A DNA stretch of 64,000 nucleotides from Hermatobates lingyangjiaoensis (taxonomy: Eukaryota; Arthropoda; Insecta; Hemiptera; Hermatobatidae), in the NCBI GenBank assembly GCA_026182355.1, contig JAPFBL010000166.1, positions 806,001 to 870,000 on the forward strand, given 5' to 3'. A model generated the notes under the pieces. It saw only the letters and a program-made list of their open reading frames with translations. It had not been told where the DNA came from and did no database searches. How positions within the stretch are numbered: the first letter of the stretch is position 1; each line of letters begins with the position of its first letter. Positions 44,645 to 54,964 of this stretch are shown one piece after another. Made by a program: the position numbers and the translations under genes.

Positions 44645-45875
44645 GATATAAAAAAGGAATGAAATCGTTGTCTTTGCCGTCAGCAAAAGTCAGATAAGAA
44701 AAAGAAAATCTAGCTGAATTTACAAAAAAGCTGTTTATTTGCTTTTTCGAGATATAATGGTGGAATATTTAAGATAGTTGGGAATTAGGAAACAAATAAC
44801 CAGGTTATCTGGAGAAAATTGCAGTGGACATTTATTGGGGAGGAGTTAGAAGGAAGCACGCTATTTTGCCATTAGGTGTTCCTCATGGAATCAGGGTTTC
44901 ATTCCAGTTTTATATAATTCCATTACATTTCTCTTTTAATGAAGATCAGTCAAGTTTAATTAAGTTGCTAAAGTAAGATGGTGATTAAGTTTTGCAAATT
45001 TGTAATCAATTTTGTGGATAGAATGTCAATATAATATTCCTGCTTTTTTCATGATTATTCTGCAATTGTATTTTCCAGTAGTTTCATATTGTCTGCTTCA
45101 TATATCCTGCAATATTTTCTTACCAAAAATGTATGGAGGGTGTGGGTGGGGATATTGAACACCATTACTAGACCACCATCGAGACCTTTTGATTATAACA
45201 ATAATATTTATATTAAAACATCAATGATTTTTTCAATGAGTTGTTTATTCCTTTCAAGAATATATAAATCATAGGTGAATAGTTTAAAATGTGTTGACAT
45301 ATTTAAGATTTTAAAATTTAAAATTTTAAAAATTTAAAATGTGTTGATGTTGAGTTTAAGTTGAGTTGTAAAATGTATATTTGAAACCAATATTTAAGTT
45401 TATCCATGTAGCACATTCAGTCATACCTTTTCTTCATTCAAAATTAACTCGATCTGGAAGCAGTTTCTTCAGATGAGTTTTTTGTTAGATGAATTGCTAA
45501 TTGCATGTAAATAGCCTAATGCATTCCAAACCCTCAATACCCAGCCCAAAGTATACTTGATAAATTGAAAAATCCAGTAAATGTAATGCCCATTGTAATA
45601 ACTGTTATATACTACGAGTATATAACTTGTTATAAGAATACGGATAAATTATACAATTAAATAATAATACGTAATACATGTTAAGTCATTTACCTTTTGA
45701 TTTGATCGACTGGGTGGGTGAACGAGAGCGTATGCTACAGATGAAGGGGAGATCAACGATTCCTAACTGCAAAACGTACTCTAAGAACACTCGTATACAA
45801 CTGACACGAACTTAAACTTAAACTTCAATTAAACAACTTCAACTTAAATTAAATTAATTATGAATAGAAAGACAT
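44645..45875. other. AT-rich stretch with nothing recognised
   Basis: A local TTTAAAATTTAAAATTTTA run is at 45308-45340. No other feature was seen. Confidence 0.4.
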
Positions 45876-45880
45876 TTTTT

Positions 45881-46108
45881 TTTAACTTTTTAGAATGTTT
45901 ACATATAATTTTTTTAATTTTTTAGAATATTTACACATAATTTTTTTGACTTTTTTGAATGTTTACATATAATCTTTTTAACTTTTAGAATGTTTGAACA
46001 TAATTTTTTTAACTTTTTGGAATGTTTACACATATTTTTTTTTAACTTTTTAGAATGTGTAAACATAATTTTTTAATTTTTTAGAATGTTTACACAAAAT
46101 TTTTTTTG
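45881..46108 (+). repeat. Minisatellite, about 32 bases, seven copies
   Basis: The word AGAATGTTTACA (or a variant) recurs near 45892, 45924, 45956, 45987, 46019, 46052 and 46083, separated by TAATTTTTTTAACTTTTT. Confidence 0.8.
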
Positions 46109-46109
46109 T

Positions 46110-48080
46110 TATCTTCATAACTTTTATCATTTTTTTTACTTTCTTGTTTTATATTTTTTATCATTATATTTGTCACTTGTTCTAAATGCTATCGTCTGAG
46201 ATAAGGTCGTCCTTGTTCGAGGAAACGCTAGAATCTTGTTGTGGCTTAGGGTTGGCCAATGCGATAACAATTAGAGAGAGTCAGCGTGAAAGAAGATAAA
46301 CCGCAGCTATCAAGTGTTACGAAAAAATCTCGTAATCTTGAGAAAATGATGAGAATAAAACTCTATGTTTTAGAGGTATGTTTACGTCTGAGAGCTGGGG
46401 AAACGAACATGCTCTATGATATTTTGGCCTTTCTTATGATGAAACAAAGTTCGTTAGATGAGACACTTTTTTTCCAGAAAGTCGTTTGAAAATTTCGTTT
46501 GAAGAGATATCACTGTAGGTTGTTTGTAAGAAAAAAATCACATTTTAAATTTTCAGATAATTTGTAAAAAGAAAATTTGAAAGGTAGTCAAATGTGTTTA
46601 ATGAAACATCACACCCAATGAAATCATTGTTATTCAATTATTTTGAGCATAGTTTGTTTTAAATGCCTGGGATAAATTAATTATCCCAACTAGGAATCGT
46701 ATGAAAATTCTACAGTTCTAACTGGTTTGATTATATTTAGAGCTCAAAAATATGTGACAGATATATCTCCTGGTCTTCAAAGGGTTACAGCAATTTAAAA
46801 TTTTGCAATCTTAAGATGAATATTAATTCCAAAAATTCATTTCTTAAAGAATTTTACATCTTTATTACATCATCTTCGTTGTACCTGTCATAGTATCAGC
46901 TAATGTTACCATTACTGTTAATTTATAATTACCATTTATTAAACAAATCTATCATACCTCGTGAATCGTTGGATGTCTGACCAGTTTCTCACGTAGTGTA
47001 TCCTCAAGTAGGACTAAATCATGCCCAAAGAATACTGGCTTTAAATACCTATCATCAAGTAGTGCCAATATATGCTTCCAATTATTAATATATATATTAA
47101 TAATAGGAAATATAAATTGCCTATTATTAATATTCGTTTTATTTACTTATTGATATGATTTATTTTTTTTTACAACTTAAATCTTCATCGTCAATTCCGC
47201 CTCCCTGTCTTTTTATTTTTATCATTGATGTAAAGTTTGGATCATTTTGGTTATTAATTTACTCTTTTATTAAATTATTTGTGCTTTTATTTTCATATTA
47301 TTTAAGTTGATCTATTATATTTAATTATTACTGTTTTTATTAATAATGTTTACTAACCTCTGTGATACTAAAATATTCAGGTAATTATTAAATAATTTAA
47401 TACAAATGTTGATTATTAGAAATAACAATATTTATAATATTTCTTAATTTGCAAATATCAACTGTGCTCTTTTAAGGCATATAAAATCGTATTCTACGTT
47501 GCCAGAATCATCTCTGACTTTGATCTCTAGCTTTGGTCATTGATTACCCTTCTGTGGTTAAGGCCTTTGGGTTCTCAGTTGATTGGGTAGCCCTTCCGTT
47601 CATTAAGTTGGAGATCGTTAGTCCTAACTTTATAATGATTTTTTTTTACTGAAATATACTAATTAAGCCGTCTTTAATAGCATCAACAAATAAATCACAC
47701 CAGCGCCTGAATTATAAGCAATAATTTCATTTGGGATGTTCTGTATAAACGTATTTTGTCAGGCATTACCTGTTTTTTAGGATTAACTTATTAATAAAAA
47801 GTTCTTTTTATTATTTTTTTTTTATGTTGATTACACAGTGAATATCGTAACAGGCTTCATTACGTCATAGGCGTAAAGGATTAATACATGACTTTAATAC
47901 CCTTTCAATCATCCATTCAACGTTCAGAAGAATTAATTAATTCATAAGGTGAAGATAAGCACTTGAAGACAGGTGCTATACAATAACAATATGACTGATG
48001 AATTAGCTCGTAACTCATACGAAATAATCATGAATTCGTTTGTCAAATTCATGAATTCATGAATTTTGACTCCAGGTTTG
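46110..48080. other. Stretch without a recognised gene
   Basis: The plus frame at 46286-46489 (KSRNLEKMMRIKLYVLEVCL) is the only one with mixed composition; it has no recognised domain and no support beyond being open. Confidence 0.3.
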
Positions 48081-48231
48081 GTTCATATTATATAGAAGAT
48101 ACCAGTGTCGCCAAAATAGTAATAATAAGTTATTAACTCATTGTATAGTTTAACAGGTAGACGTAAAATATCTGAAGGAGATGGTACACAACTCCCGATC
48201 AAAGTATGATATTTTTCCAGCTGGCAAATAT

Positions 48232-48386
48232 GAAAAAATCTGGAGTGTCCTACACTCAACTTTACTATAAGTAACTTAATATCAAATTTCTTGAGTATAT
48301 AACACATAACGTCTGATTTAAGCATAACGTAAACATCTAAATGGGATATGATTATTAGTCTTTCATTCCTGACGTAGTACAGATAG
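48232..48386 (-). repeat. Second dispersed repeat, copy 2
   Basis: Minus-strand counterpart of 38610-38770. It lies inside a 105-codon minus frame (48083-48400). The other copy has stops and shifts in that frame, so the frame may be a remnant of a coding transposon or chance. Confidence 0.5.
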
Positions 48387-49167
48387 TGATTGAAGGACAT
48401 ATCAATATATAAGCTTATTTTTGTACATCACACAGCTGATGCAAATAATTTCATTAGTATAACTACGGCAGTAATAACATTTTTGAAAAACCAAAGTGAA
48501 CATTTCTTGATACGAATTATTCTCCTACAAGAGAACATAGCTTTTGTTCAAATAACCAGTGGATTTCTTACATCGTTTACTTGACATCATTCTACATTGA
48601 ATATTAAAGTAAAATTTTCAAATTTAAAACAGGAAAATACCCTTTTTTTCTCTGAAAAACATCATAAACAGTGAAGAAAAAATGTTGTTTTAAGATGATT
48701 TATAATTAAAGATGTACGATAATTACATTTATTAATCTCTAAACGAAAGATTTCAATTTTGAATTATCTTTTACATTTTTGGTGCTTTATAGAATTATTA
48801 TACTGGAAATTTTATGGCTTCTTAGTATTTAATAAGATCATTTTCCTTCCCCTTTGTCAAATAACATATATACGATTTTTTTCTGAGTGAGTCTTATCCT
48901 TTTCCTGCCTCCTGTACTCTGTTAGAAGCTTACTATGAATGTATATTAAAAAAAAATGTATTAGTAATTAGCCAGTTTACTTACTCAAATCGAAGTCAAA
49001 GCCAGCTATTCAATATAATTTAAATCTTTTATAGTTGGTAGCTTCTAATTTTAGAAAATAATAAATTCGAACTATTAGACTAGAATTGTAAAAAAAAAAC
49101 TGGGTATTTCTGAACAAACATAAGTCCTCTTTCTTGAGGAAAGAGTCATTCATCACATTTAAATAGC

Positions 49168-49365
49168 ATGAAAAGGTACTACAGTCACAATGATAATGTA
49201 ATTGTAACTGATACTAAGTTTTGCTCAAGAGTGCAATATATAGATTTATTAAAGCATTTTATGAGACGAATCCACATGCCATGGAAGACAAAGGTAATTT
49301 ATTTATGTTTATTGGCGGTGATTTTTTTACTTGTAACAATATTATTCCTCTTACATCTCATATAA
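49168..49365 (+). CDS. Possible membrane microprotein or exon
   Basis: A 65-codon frame starts MKRYYSHNDNVIVTD, has a basic stretch KHFMRRIHMPWKTK, and ends in a strongly hydrophobic segment, VIYLCLLAVIFLLVTILFLL. This would fit a small tail-anchored or single-pass membrane protein with the basic side outside the bilayer. An AATAAA begins four bases after the stop (49369). ACAAAG followed by GTAATT at about 49292 also looks like a splice donor, in which case the hydrophobic part would be intron. No family was recognised, and in AT-rich DNA hydrophobic frames arise by chance. Confidence 0.25.
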   Translation: MKRYYSHNDNVIVTDTKFCSRVQYIDLLKHFMRRIHMPWKTKVIYLCLLAVIFLLVTILFLLHLI

Positions 49366-49436
49366 TTCAATAAACAATTTAAATTGTTCCTTTATAAATA
49401 TCAATTTTATCTCAGTGGAATCGCTCAAAAAATTTC

Positions 49437-49682
49437 TAAGTCAGTGTAAACAATGAAAAAAAATATAAAAAATTCGACAAGTATAGCAGGTGATCTCTCA
49501 GTCTAGGATAAACAAACAGTTTTTATAGCGTTATTGCTCTTTCCCGTAATTGAAACTTCATGATTTTTTTTTATGAATTCCTAATTTTTCGTTCCATTTT
49601 TGGTCAAATTTTCATTATTTTTTAATGAGTCGTTTAGTGTCAAAAAAAATTTTCTGAAAACAGATATCGTACTGTAACGCCC
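49437..49682 (-). repeat. Dispersed repeat, copy 2
   Basis: Reverse-complement counterpart of 37372-37620, diverged by substitutions and small gaps. Confidence 0.55.
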
Positions 49683-50280
49683 CTTTAGCGAATGTAATTT
49701 TGAAAAAAAAATATCTCAACTCATTCTCCACATAATGTTCTATTTTTAGGAATAGTTTCATTTTGATTCGTCTAACAGTATGGCTTGTATCGCTCTCACA
49801 AGGTTTGAGATTGAATTATAAGTAAAAATATTTACATTTTATTGAAAAAAAAATTATATTGCATAAATAAACAGTTTTATTATTTATATGTACATTGTTA
49901 TTATTACAGCTATATTATTATTTTAGCATGCAGAATTTAAATATATTAAACTATTTCATTTTTGTAATTCATTTCTGTGGGTAATTAATTGTATTTTTTT
50001 TAAATAGTGATTATAATAAATTAAAATGAGCTTTAGAGGATAAGATGCAATGATTTTAGACACCACTATATTGGATAAAGAGGTAGGACATTAAGACAGC
50101 GATGTAAAGTGCATATTCATGATTTAATCAAAGAAGAAACAAACGAATGAAATGGTCAAATTTTTAAAACAATAAAAATGCATTTTTTTTCAGAAAAGTG
50201 TAAAAATCTTGTTCTATGATTGTATTTGAATGTAATTGAGGAGACAAAAATCATTATGTTGTAAATTAGTTTGGTACTTT

Positions 50281-50330
50281 TTTTACTTATAGCAAAATTA
50301 AGGGCAGGCTACTCCTGATTTGTTACCATG
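50281..50330 (+). repeat. Second dispersed repeat, diverged end
   Basis: TTACTTATAGCAAAATTAAG and GGCAGGCTACTCC are a diverged form of the end block seen at 51698. Confidence 0.35.
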
Positions 50331-50334
50331 TTAT

Positions 50335-51285
50335 AAGATTTGGTACAAATAAAACGAAAACTTTATAATTCGGAGTCCATCAAATTAAATAGTGCCAGTA
50401 AAAGAAAGTTCCTCTTATCAAAGTATTAACTGGGAGAAAAGAAATTTTTAAAATAGTTGAATTCAATATAGCTGAAGATTCATAGGTCTCTATTTAGTAT
50501 ATAAATAATTATTCAGGCAGAATGAAGTCCCTTCATTTCCCGCCAACAGTACATAATGCGCATGTCTTTTTCATCGTATGATTATTTCGACCAATCATCG
50601 GCTCTCATTTTTTCAAGTCATTTCAATTTTTAATTGCGTTTCTATTCGGCGTACTGTTATTTGTAACAGATTGAAATTATATCAAATGTGTTCTTATTGA
50701 TAAATTCAGTTTAATATCTGTGTTTAAAAGAGTACATTCATTGAAATATTTAGTTTAATATATGTTTTAAATGTGTGTTTACGTTGATTAAATGACAATG
50801 CAAGAATACAGAAGGTATTGAACATCGTAGTCACGGTTAGTGGAAATATTGTATTAATTTTCTTTTCAATATTATAAGTGCATTAATTGTTCTCTAGACT
50901 ATCTACACTTATCTAGTAATATTAAATTTTTAACATCATTTATATTATTTTTATACCATTCTTATTTTGCTAATTCTTATATAATTTATATTTACTTTCA
51001 CTTCACCAGGAAAATAGAATACTTAATTACCACCATGTAAATAATGCAAAAGTTCACCTATTGAGTTTTGTAGGCTCAAAGAATTTGTCAAACTGAATCA
51101 ATATGATTATTTGTATAAGATAATTCAAGAAACGTGTTTTAATATCATTGAACACAGTTATTTAGTTTATTAGTTATGCCTATTTTTAATAACTTGCCTC
51201 AGTAATTTCTGGCCTTAAACAATGTTATCTTTTATTTTTTTCTCTTATTCTGTATCGTTATTTTTAAATTATTTACTTTATTACT
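50335..51285. other. AT-rich stretch with nothing recognised
   Basis: No repeat or coding signature was seen. Confidence 0.4.
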
Positions 51286-51289
51286 ACGA

Positions 51290-51600
51290 ATGGAAGTTAT
51301 ATTTGACATCATACAAAGAATTCAAACTCTGTATCTAGAAAAGGTAGAAACCCTTAATCACATTTTATCTGTATTCCAAGCAATCATCTCAGAATGGACA
51401 AAGATTTCTATCAAATCGTATCTAAAGCTATAGAAGTGAGGAATACTTCTCTATTTACATTAATGAACATAAAATCTGAAGTTAAATTGAGTTACGACAA
51501 TGGCATGATAGCAGTATGTCATATGCTATTACAACAGTATGACTGCAGAGCCTACGAGTCCGATGAGTTTAAGAATCATGTTCACGATTCTTATAACTAA
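51290..51600 (+). pseudogene. Coding-like relic of unknown family, two frames
   Basis: Frame one from ATG at 51290 reads MEVIFDIIQRIQTLYLEKVE and HILSVFQAIISE and stops at 51431-51433. Frame two from 51394 reads MDKDFYQIVSKAIEV, LMNIKSEVKLSYDNGM and QYDCRAYESDEFKNHV and stops at 51598-51600. The composition is balanced and the two join smoothly near 51392 if one base is shifted. CTCAG before AATGG could be a splice acceptor. An AATAAA starts at 51602. It was not recognised. Confidence 0.3.
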
Positions 51601-51697
51601 TAAAGCGATTACAGTTAAATTTAAACAAATGACATATACTGATTAAATGTCAAGAGCACAAAACATCAGTTGGTTAACGAGTTTCTTATTATGTTTA

Positions 51698-51745
51698 CTT
51701 ATAGTAAAGTTGAGTGTAGGCCACTCCAGATTTTTTCATATAAAT
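51698..51745 (+). repeat. Second dispersed repeat, end block
   Basis: TTATAGTAAAGTTGAGTGTA and GGCCACTCCAGATTTTTTCA match 48232-48275 (minus) almost base for base. Confidence 0.55.
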
Positions 51746-51767
51746 TTGGTTAAGTATAGTTAAAGAG

Positions 51768-52007
51768 TTATGCGCTTTTCTTTACAGCAGCAAGAACATC
51801 TGACATATGGTCAGAACCATCTCTGTGATCAAAGATTTCTCACGGGCTTACAAGAAACATCACTTTAACTCTCTCAGTACCATCCCTTGCAGAGTAATGT
51901 AAAACATTATGTAACATGTAAAACATCAGCACAGTTCTGAGGTTGTACAAAGGCAGATTGTTGTTAAAAATCACTAAGACGTGTCTCATTTTTGATTCGG
52001 TGCCCAT
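51768..52007 (-). pseudogene. Unidentified coding relic with one in-frame stop
   Basis: On the minus strand ATG at 52007 opens 55 codons (MGTESKMRHVLVIFNNNLPL, YNLRTVLMFYMLHNVLHYS, GTERVKVMFLVSP), then TGA at 51842-51840, then the same frame goes on to EIFDHRDGSDHMSDVLAAVK and stops at 51768. GC is clearly higher than the surroundings and amino-acid use is protein-like. TGA is one transition from CGA. Upstream sequence has further stops. No family recognised; possibly a transposon ORF or processed pseudogene. Confidence 0.35.
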
Positions 52008-52079
52008 GCGGGGCAGCTACGTTCCTCAGGGCGTCAATGCCACTGGGATTCATCCATCCAAGTTATAATACCTCCCGAT

Positions 52080-53060
52080 GATGTTTAATTTCTGTTATTC
52101 AAAAAAGAAACTAGTTCTTTTTAAGCATGACTATTGATGGTAACCAAAATTAGTTAATGAAATTAATTAATCTACAGTAGAATTTAATGATTGACTATTA
52201 AAGGAATATTACTACAATATTTACTCTATTTATTTATTCTGTGACAACTAACGCTGTATTTAGTTTACAAAACACTTGAATTATTATTGCTTATGCTATA
52301 TGTTCCTTTTAAATAGAAACGAATTGTTAAATGGAACGTTACCATTGGCAAGCGTTTAGCAATAATTGAATAAACACTAAAGTGCTAACTCGATTCAATA
52401 CTTATCGTTGGAGCAAAATATTTGGCAAAGGTTTCACAAAAACATTGGAGATTGTTGAGATTTTATTGTGTCGTTAGTTGGGGTTTATTTCTCCTTTGGC
52501 AGGCATAACGCACGATTGGCGACCACCCAGCCTGTCTACGCCTATTGATCTAAATCCCTTTCAATCTCCCTCTCTTGTAATCCTCATAATCTGCTTGTCT
52601 CATAAATGAACACATTTTATTATTTACCTTAATCCTTTTGTTTATCTCCTCCTCACTATCTCTTATCACTCAAACTGTTTTCATTGAATACTCGATTGAT
52701 GTTCACTAGATCTACAATGGGACTAAATCATTACATCATTACTTCCAAAACTTAGTTTTCGACTGAATATATAGCTTCAGATGCAATAAACTTATTGCCT
52801 TCCACCATTTTTTTCAATTCATGTTATCATTTCTACCTTCTGCATAACAATTTAAAAAAAAAATGAGCTTTTATGTGATTACTATTCTGTTATATTTATA
52901 AAAGAATCTTATAAGCTTTAAATTTATTTAAAACATGTAATACGATAGAGCAAATATGAATATCTTAAATATTTTCTTATTAATTTTTAATTTCGGACAA
53001 CTTTCACCTTCTGAATTATAATTTCAAAAAACTTGAGTTTTTAGGTAGTGCTCTCAGTTA
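52080..53060. other. Stretch with nothing recognised
   Basis: A C-richer patch at 52500-52620 has no recognised motif. Confidence 0.35.
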
Positions 53061-53128
53061 TTATGTAGCATTTACTCATTGTTGGTAAAAAAGTTAATGA
53101 AATAGTCTCCACATATATGTTTAATACT

Positions 53129-53172
53129 GTAAACAACGCGTTTCAAAAACTTAATGTTCTTCTTCAGGCATA
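53129..53172 (-). ncRNA. Hammerhead candidate, family A
   Basis: On the minus strand: core CTGAAGA; A; GAACA, TTAAG, TTTTT (stem II damaged); GAA; ACGCGT; T; GTTTAC. Core and palindrome intact. Confidence 0.6.
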
Positions 53173-53253
53173 AAAGCGAAGAGAGTGTCTATGGTATAAC
53201 TCAAGTAAATGTGTAATACTCGAGTTGTACCAGAGAAATTTATCATTGGTTTT

Positions 53254-53297
53254 ATGTCTGGAGAAGAACATTACGTGTTCGAAACGCGTTATTTATA
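53254..53297 (+). ncRNA. Hammerhead-like motif, family A, core mutated
   Basis: Core reads CTGGAGA (fixed A is G); stem II GAACATTACGTGTTC; GAA; ACGCGT; T. Confidence 0.6.
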
Positions 53298-53682
53298 TTA
53301 TTGAATTTCTATATGTGGAGGCTATAAAAACCCTATCAAAACTTGAGTGTTTGTGTACTGTTGTTAAATTTATATACTCAATGTTTGTTGTTAAGCTATA
53401 ACAAGCAATTTATTTATTGATAACAGTAAATAAAGTTACAATGATAAATGAAATTTAATTATTGATTGAGAAAATGAAATTAAAATGTGTGTGTATTGAT
53501 TACAATATAGGAGTAAACATAGCATTCCATGAACTACTTAGTCAATATTTCACTGCCAGTGATTATGATCCACTAAAAAAAAACTGACATAAAAAGAGTA
53601 AACAAAGGTAATAAGAATTACAGGGCTAGTTATCTTTCCCTGCCCTCAAAGGTATTGTTTCATTGTTGATTGTAGCTAGGAG

Positions 53683-53799
53683 ACATTCCTGCGGTGTTAT
53701 TTTATGACCAAGGCGATGCAATGTAAAAACATAAAGCACTATAACTGTCTAAGATCCTCAGAGGTGTTGCTAGTCGAGCCTTTGTACACACTTTTTTTA
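53683..53799 (+). repeat. Direct repeat, copy 1
   Basis: ACATTCCTGCGGTGTTATTT through ACTGTCTAAGATCCT and GTCGAGCCTTTGT recurs 400 bases downstream with about ten differences and a short gap. Confidence 0.75.
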
Positions 53800-54082
53800 T
53801 TACTTCACTCTCCCTCTGCCTTGAACAAATCTTCAAATCGATATTCGTCCCAGTTTTTTTCAAGCCAACTCAAAGGCATGTTGTGTATTCGTGTAATCTT
53901 AATGGATTGCATTTTTAATTGCTAGCGATAAGGCTTGAATATATGAAACAATTCTGATACTATTGTTGTGAGTTTTAGAACACCCGAAAACTAAAGAACT
54001 TTACTAACCTACAATACTATAGACAACCTTAGATCGCATAGCAGGGTTTATAAATTTTCCTGTGGAAATCGTGACTGTAGTT

Positions 54083-54190
54083 ACATTCCTGTGGTGTTAT
54101 TTTATGGCCAATGTGATGCAATGTAAAAACAGAAACCACTATAACTGTCTAAGATCCTTAGGGGTCGAGCCTTTGTGCTTACTTGTTTAT
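54083..54190 (+). repeat. Direct repeat, copy 2
   Basis: Second copy of the block starting at 53683. The DNA between the two is not repeated. Confidence 0.75.
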
Positions 54191-54871
54191 TACTTTTAAT
54201 TACAATTAATTAATTAGACATTTTGAAAAATGGATTAAAGAACACCAAAAAAGAGTTCATTCAAAAACGAGAATCAAATAAAAATAGTAATAATTTCGTT
54301 TCCCATTTTGCTAAACACTCCATAATATACAAACATTGTTTTGTCCAAATGCTGTTTTAAAAATTTTCAATATAAACGATTAGTTTCATGAAACAGCAGT
54401 CTTAGAAGCATTCTAAGTCAATAAATATTTTAAAATGAATTCCTCCATATGTCTGAACGAATGAATACCGAACGAGTTGTCTGAAATTTCTTGACCTGTT
54501 TATTCGATTTGAAAGATGTGTTTCCTCTTGTAAAACAGTCATGACATAATGGCGAACTTCCTATATTTCTTCGCATTCTCTCGTACCCCTAAGAACACTC
54601 CTTGACACCCTCAGTCCTTCCTAGGTCCCTAATACAGTAACACCGTCAACAGTGCAGGTAATTATAAAGCTTTGTTACTTACAAATTGCTTCATGTTTCA
54701 GTATGTCGTTGTCATGTTTTATTAAGGTTCAGGATTATTTAAGTCAATTTTCATATTAATTCCCTTTAGAAAACTTCAATAGTGTAATTCAATATTTATA
54801 ACTTGTATTCAATTTTAAATAATTCATTCTCATGTTCTTAAAGTTCATAGGTATGTATGTTTTGAAGATGT

Positions 54872-54960
54872 AAGCCTAAAGAAGAGCACTAAGTGTTCGA
54901 GACGCGTTTTTAGTTTTGATATTAAACTATTTTTGTGTGGAGACGTAAGTCTTGAAATCC
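54872..54960 (+). repeat. Single-arm family A element, core decayed
   Basis: Ribozyme place 54872-54915: CTAAAGA (core G lost), A, GAGCA with TGTTC, GAG instead of GAA, ACGCGT, T. The end TTTTTGTGTGGAGACG follows at about 54931-54946. Confidence 0.6.
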
Positions 54961-54964
54961 TTCA

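Larger units (their letters stand above)
53070..53335. repeat. Family A inverted repeat
   Basis: Left GTCTCCACATATATG (53105-53119) and right CATATAGAAA-type complement with TGTGGAGG at the end (53321-53328). The inner parts have diverged, so this hairpin is old. Two ribozyme motifs lie inside. Confidence 0.65.
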
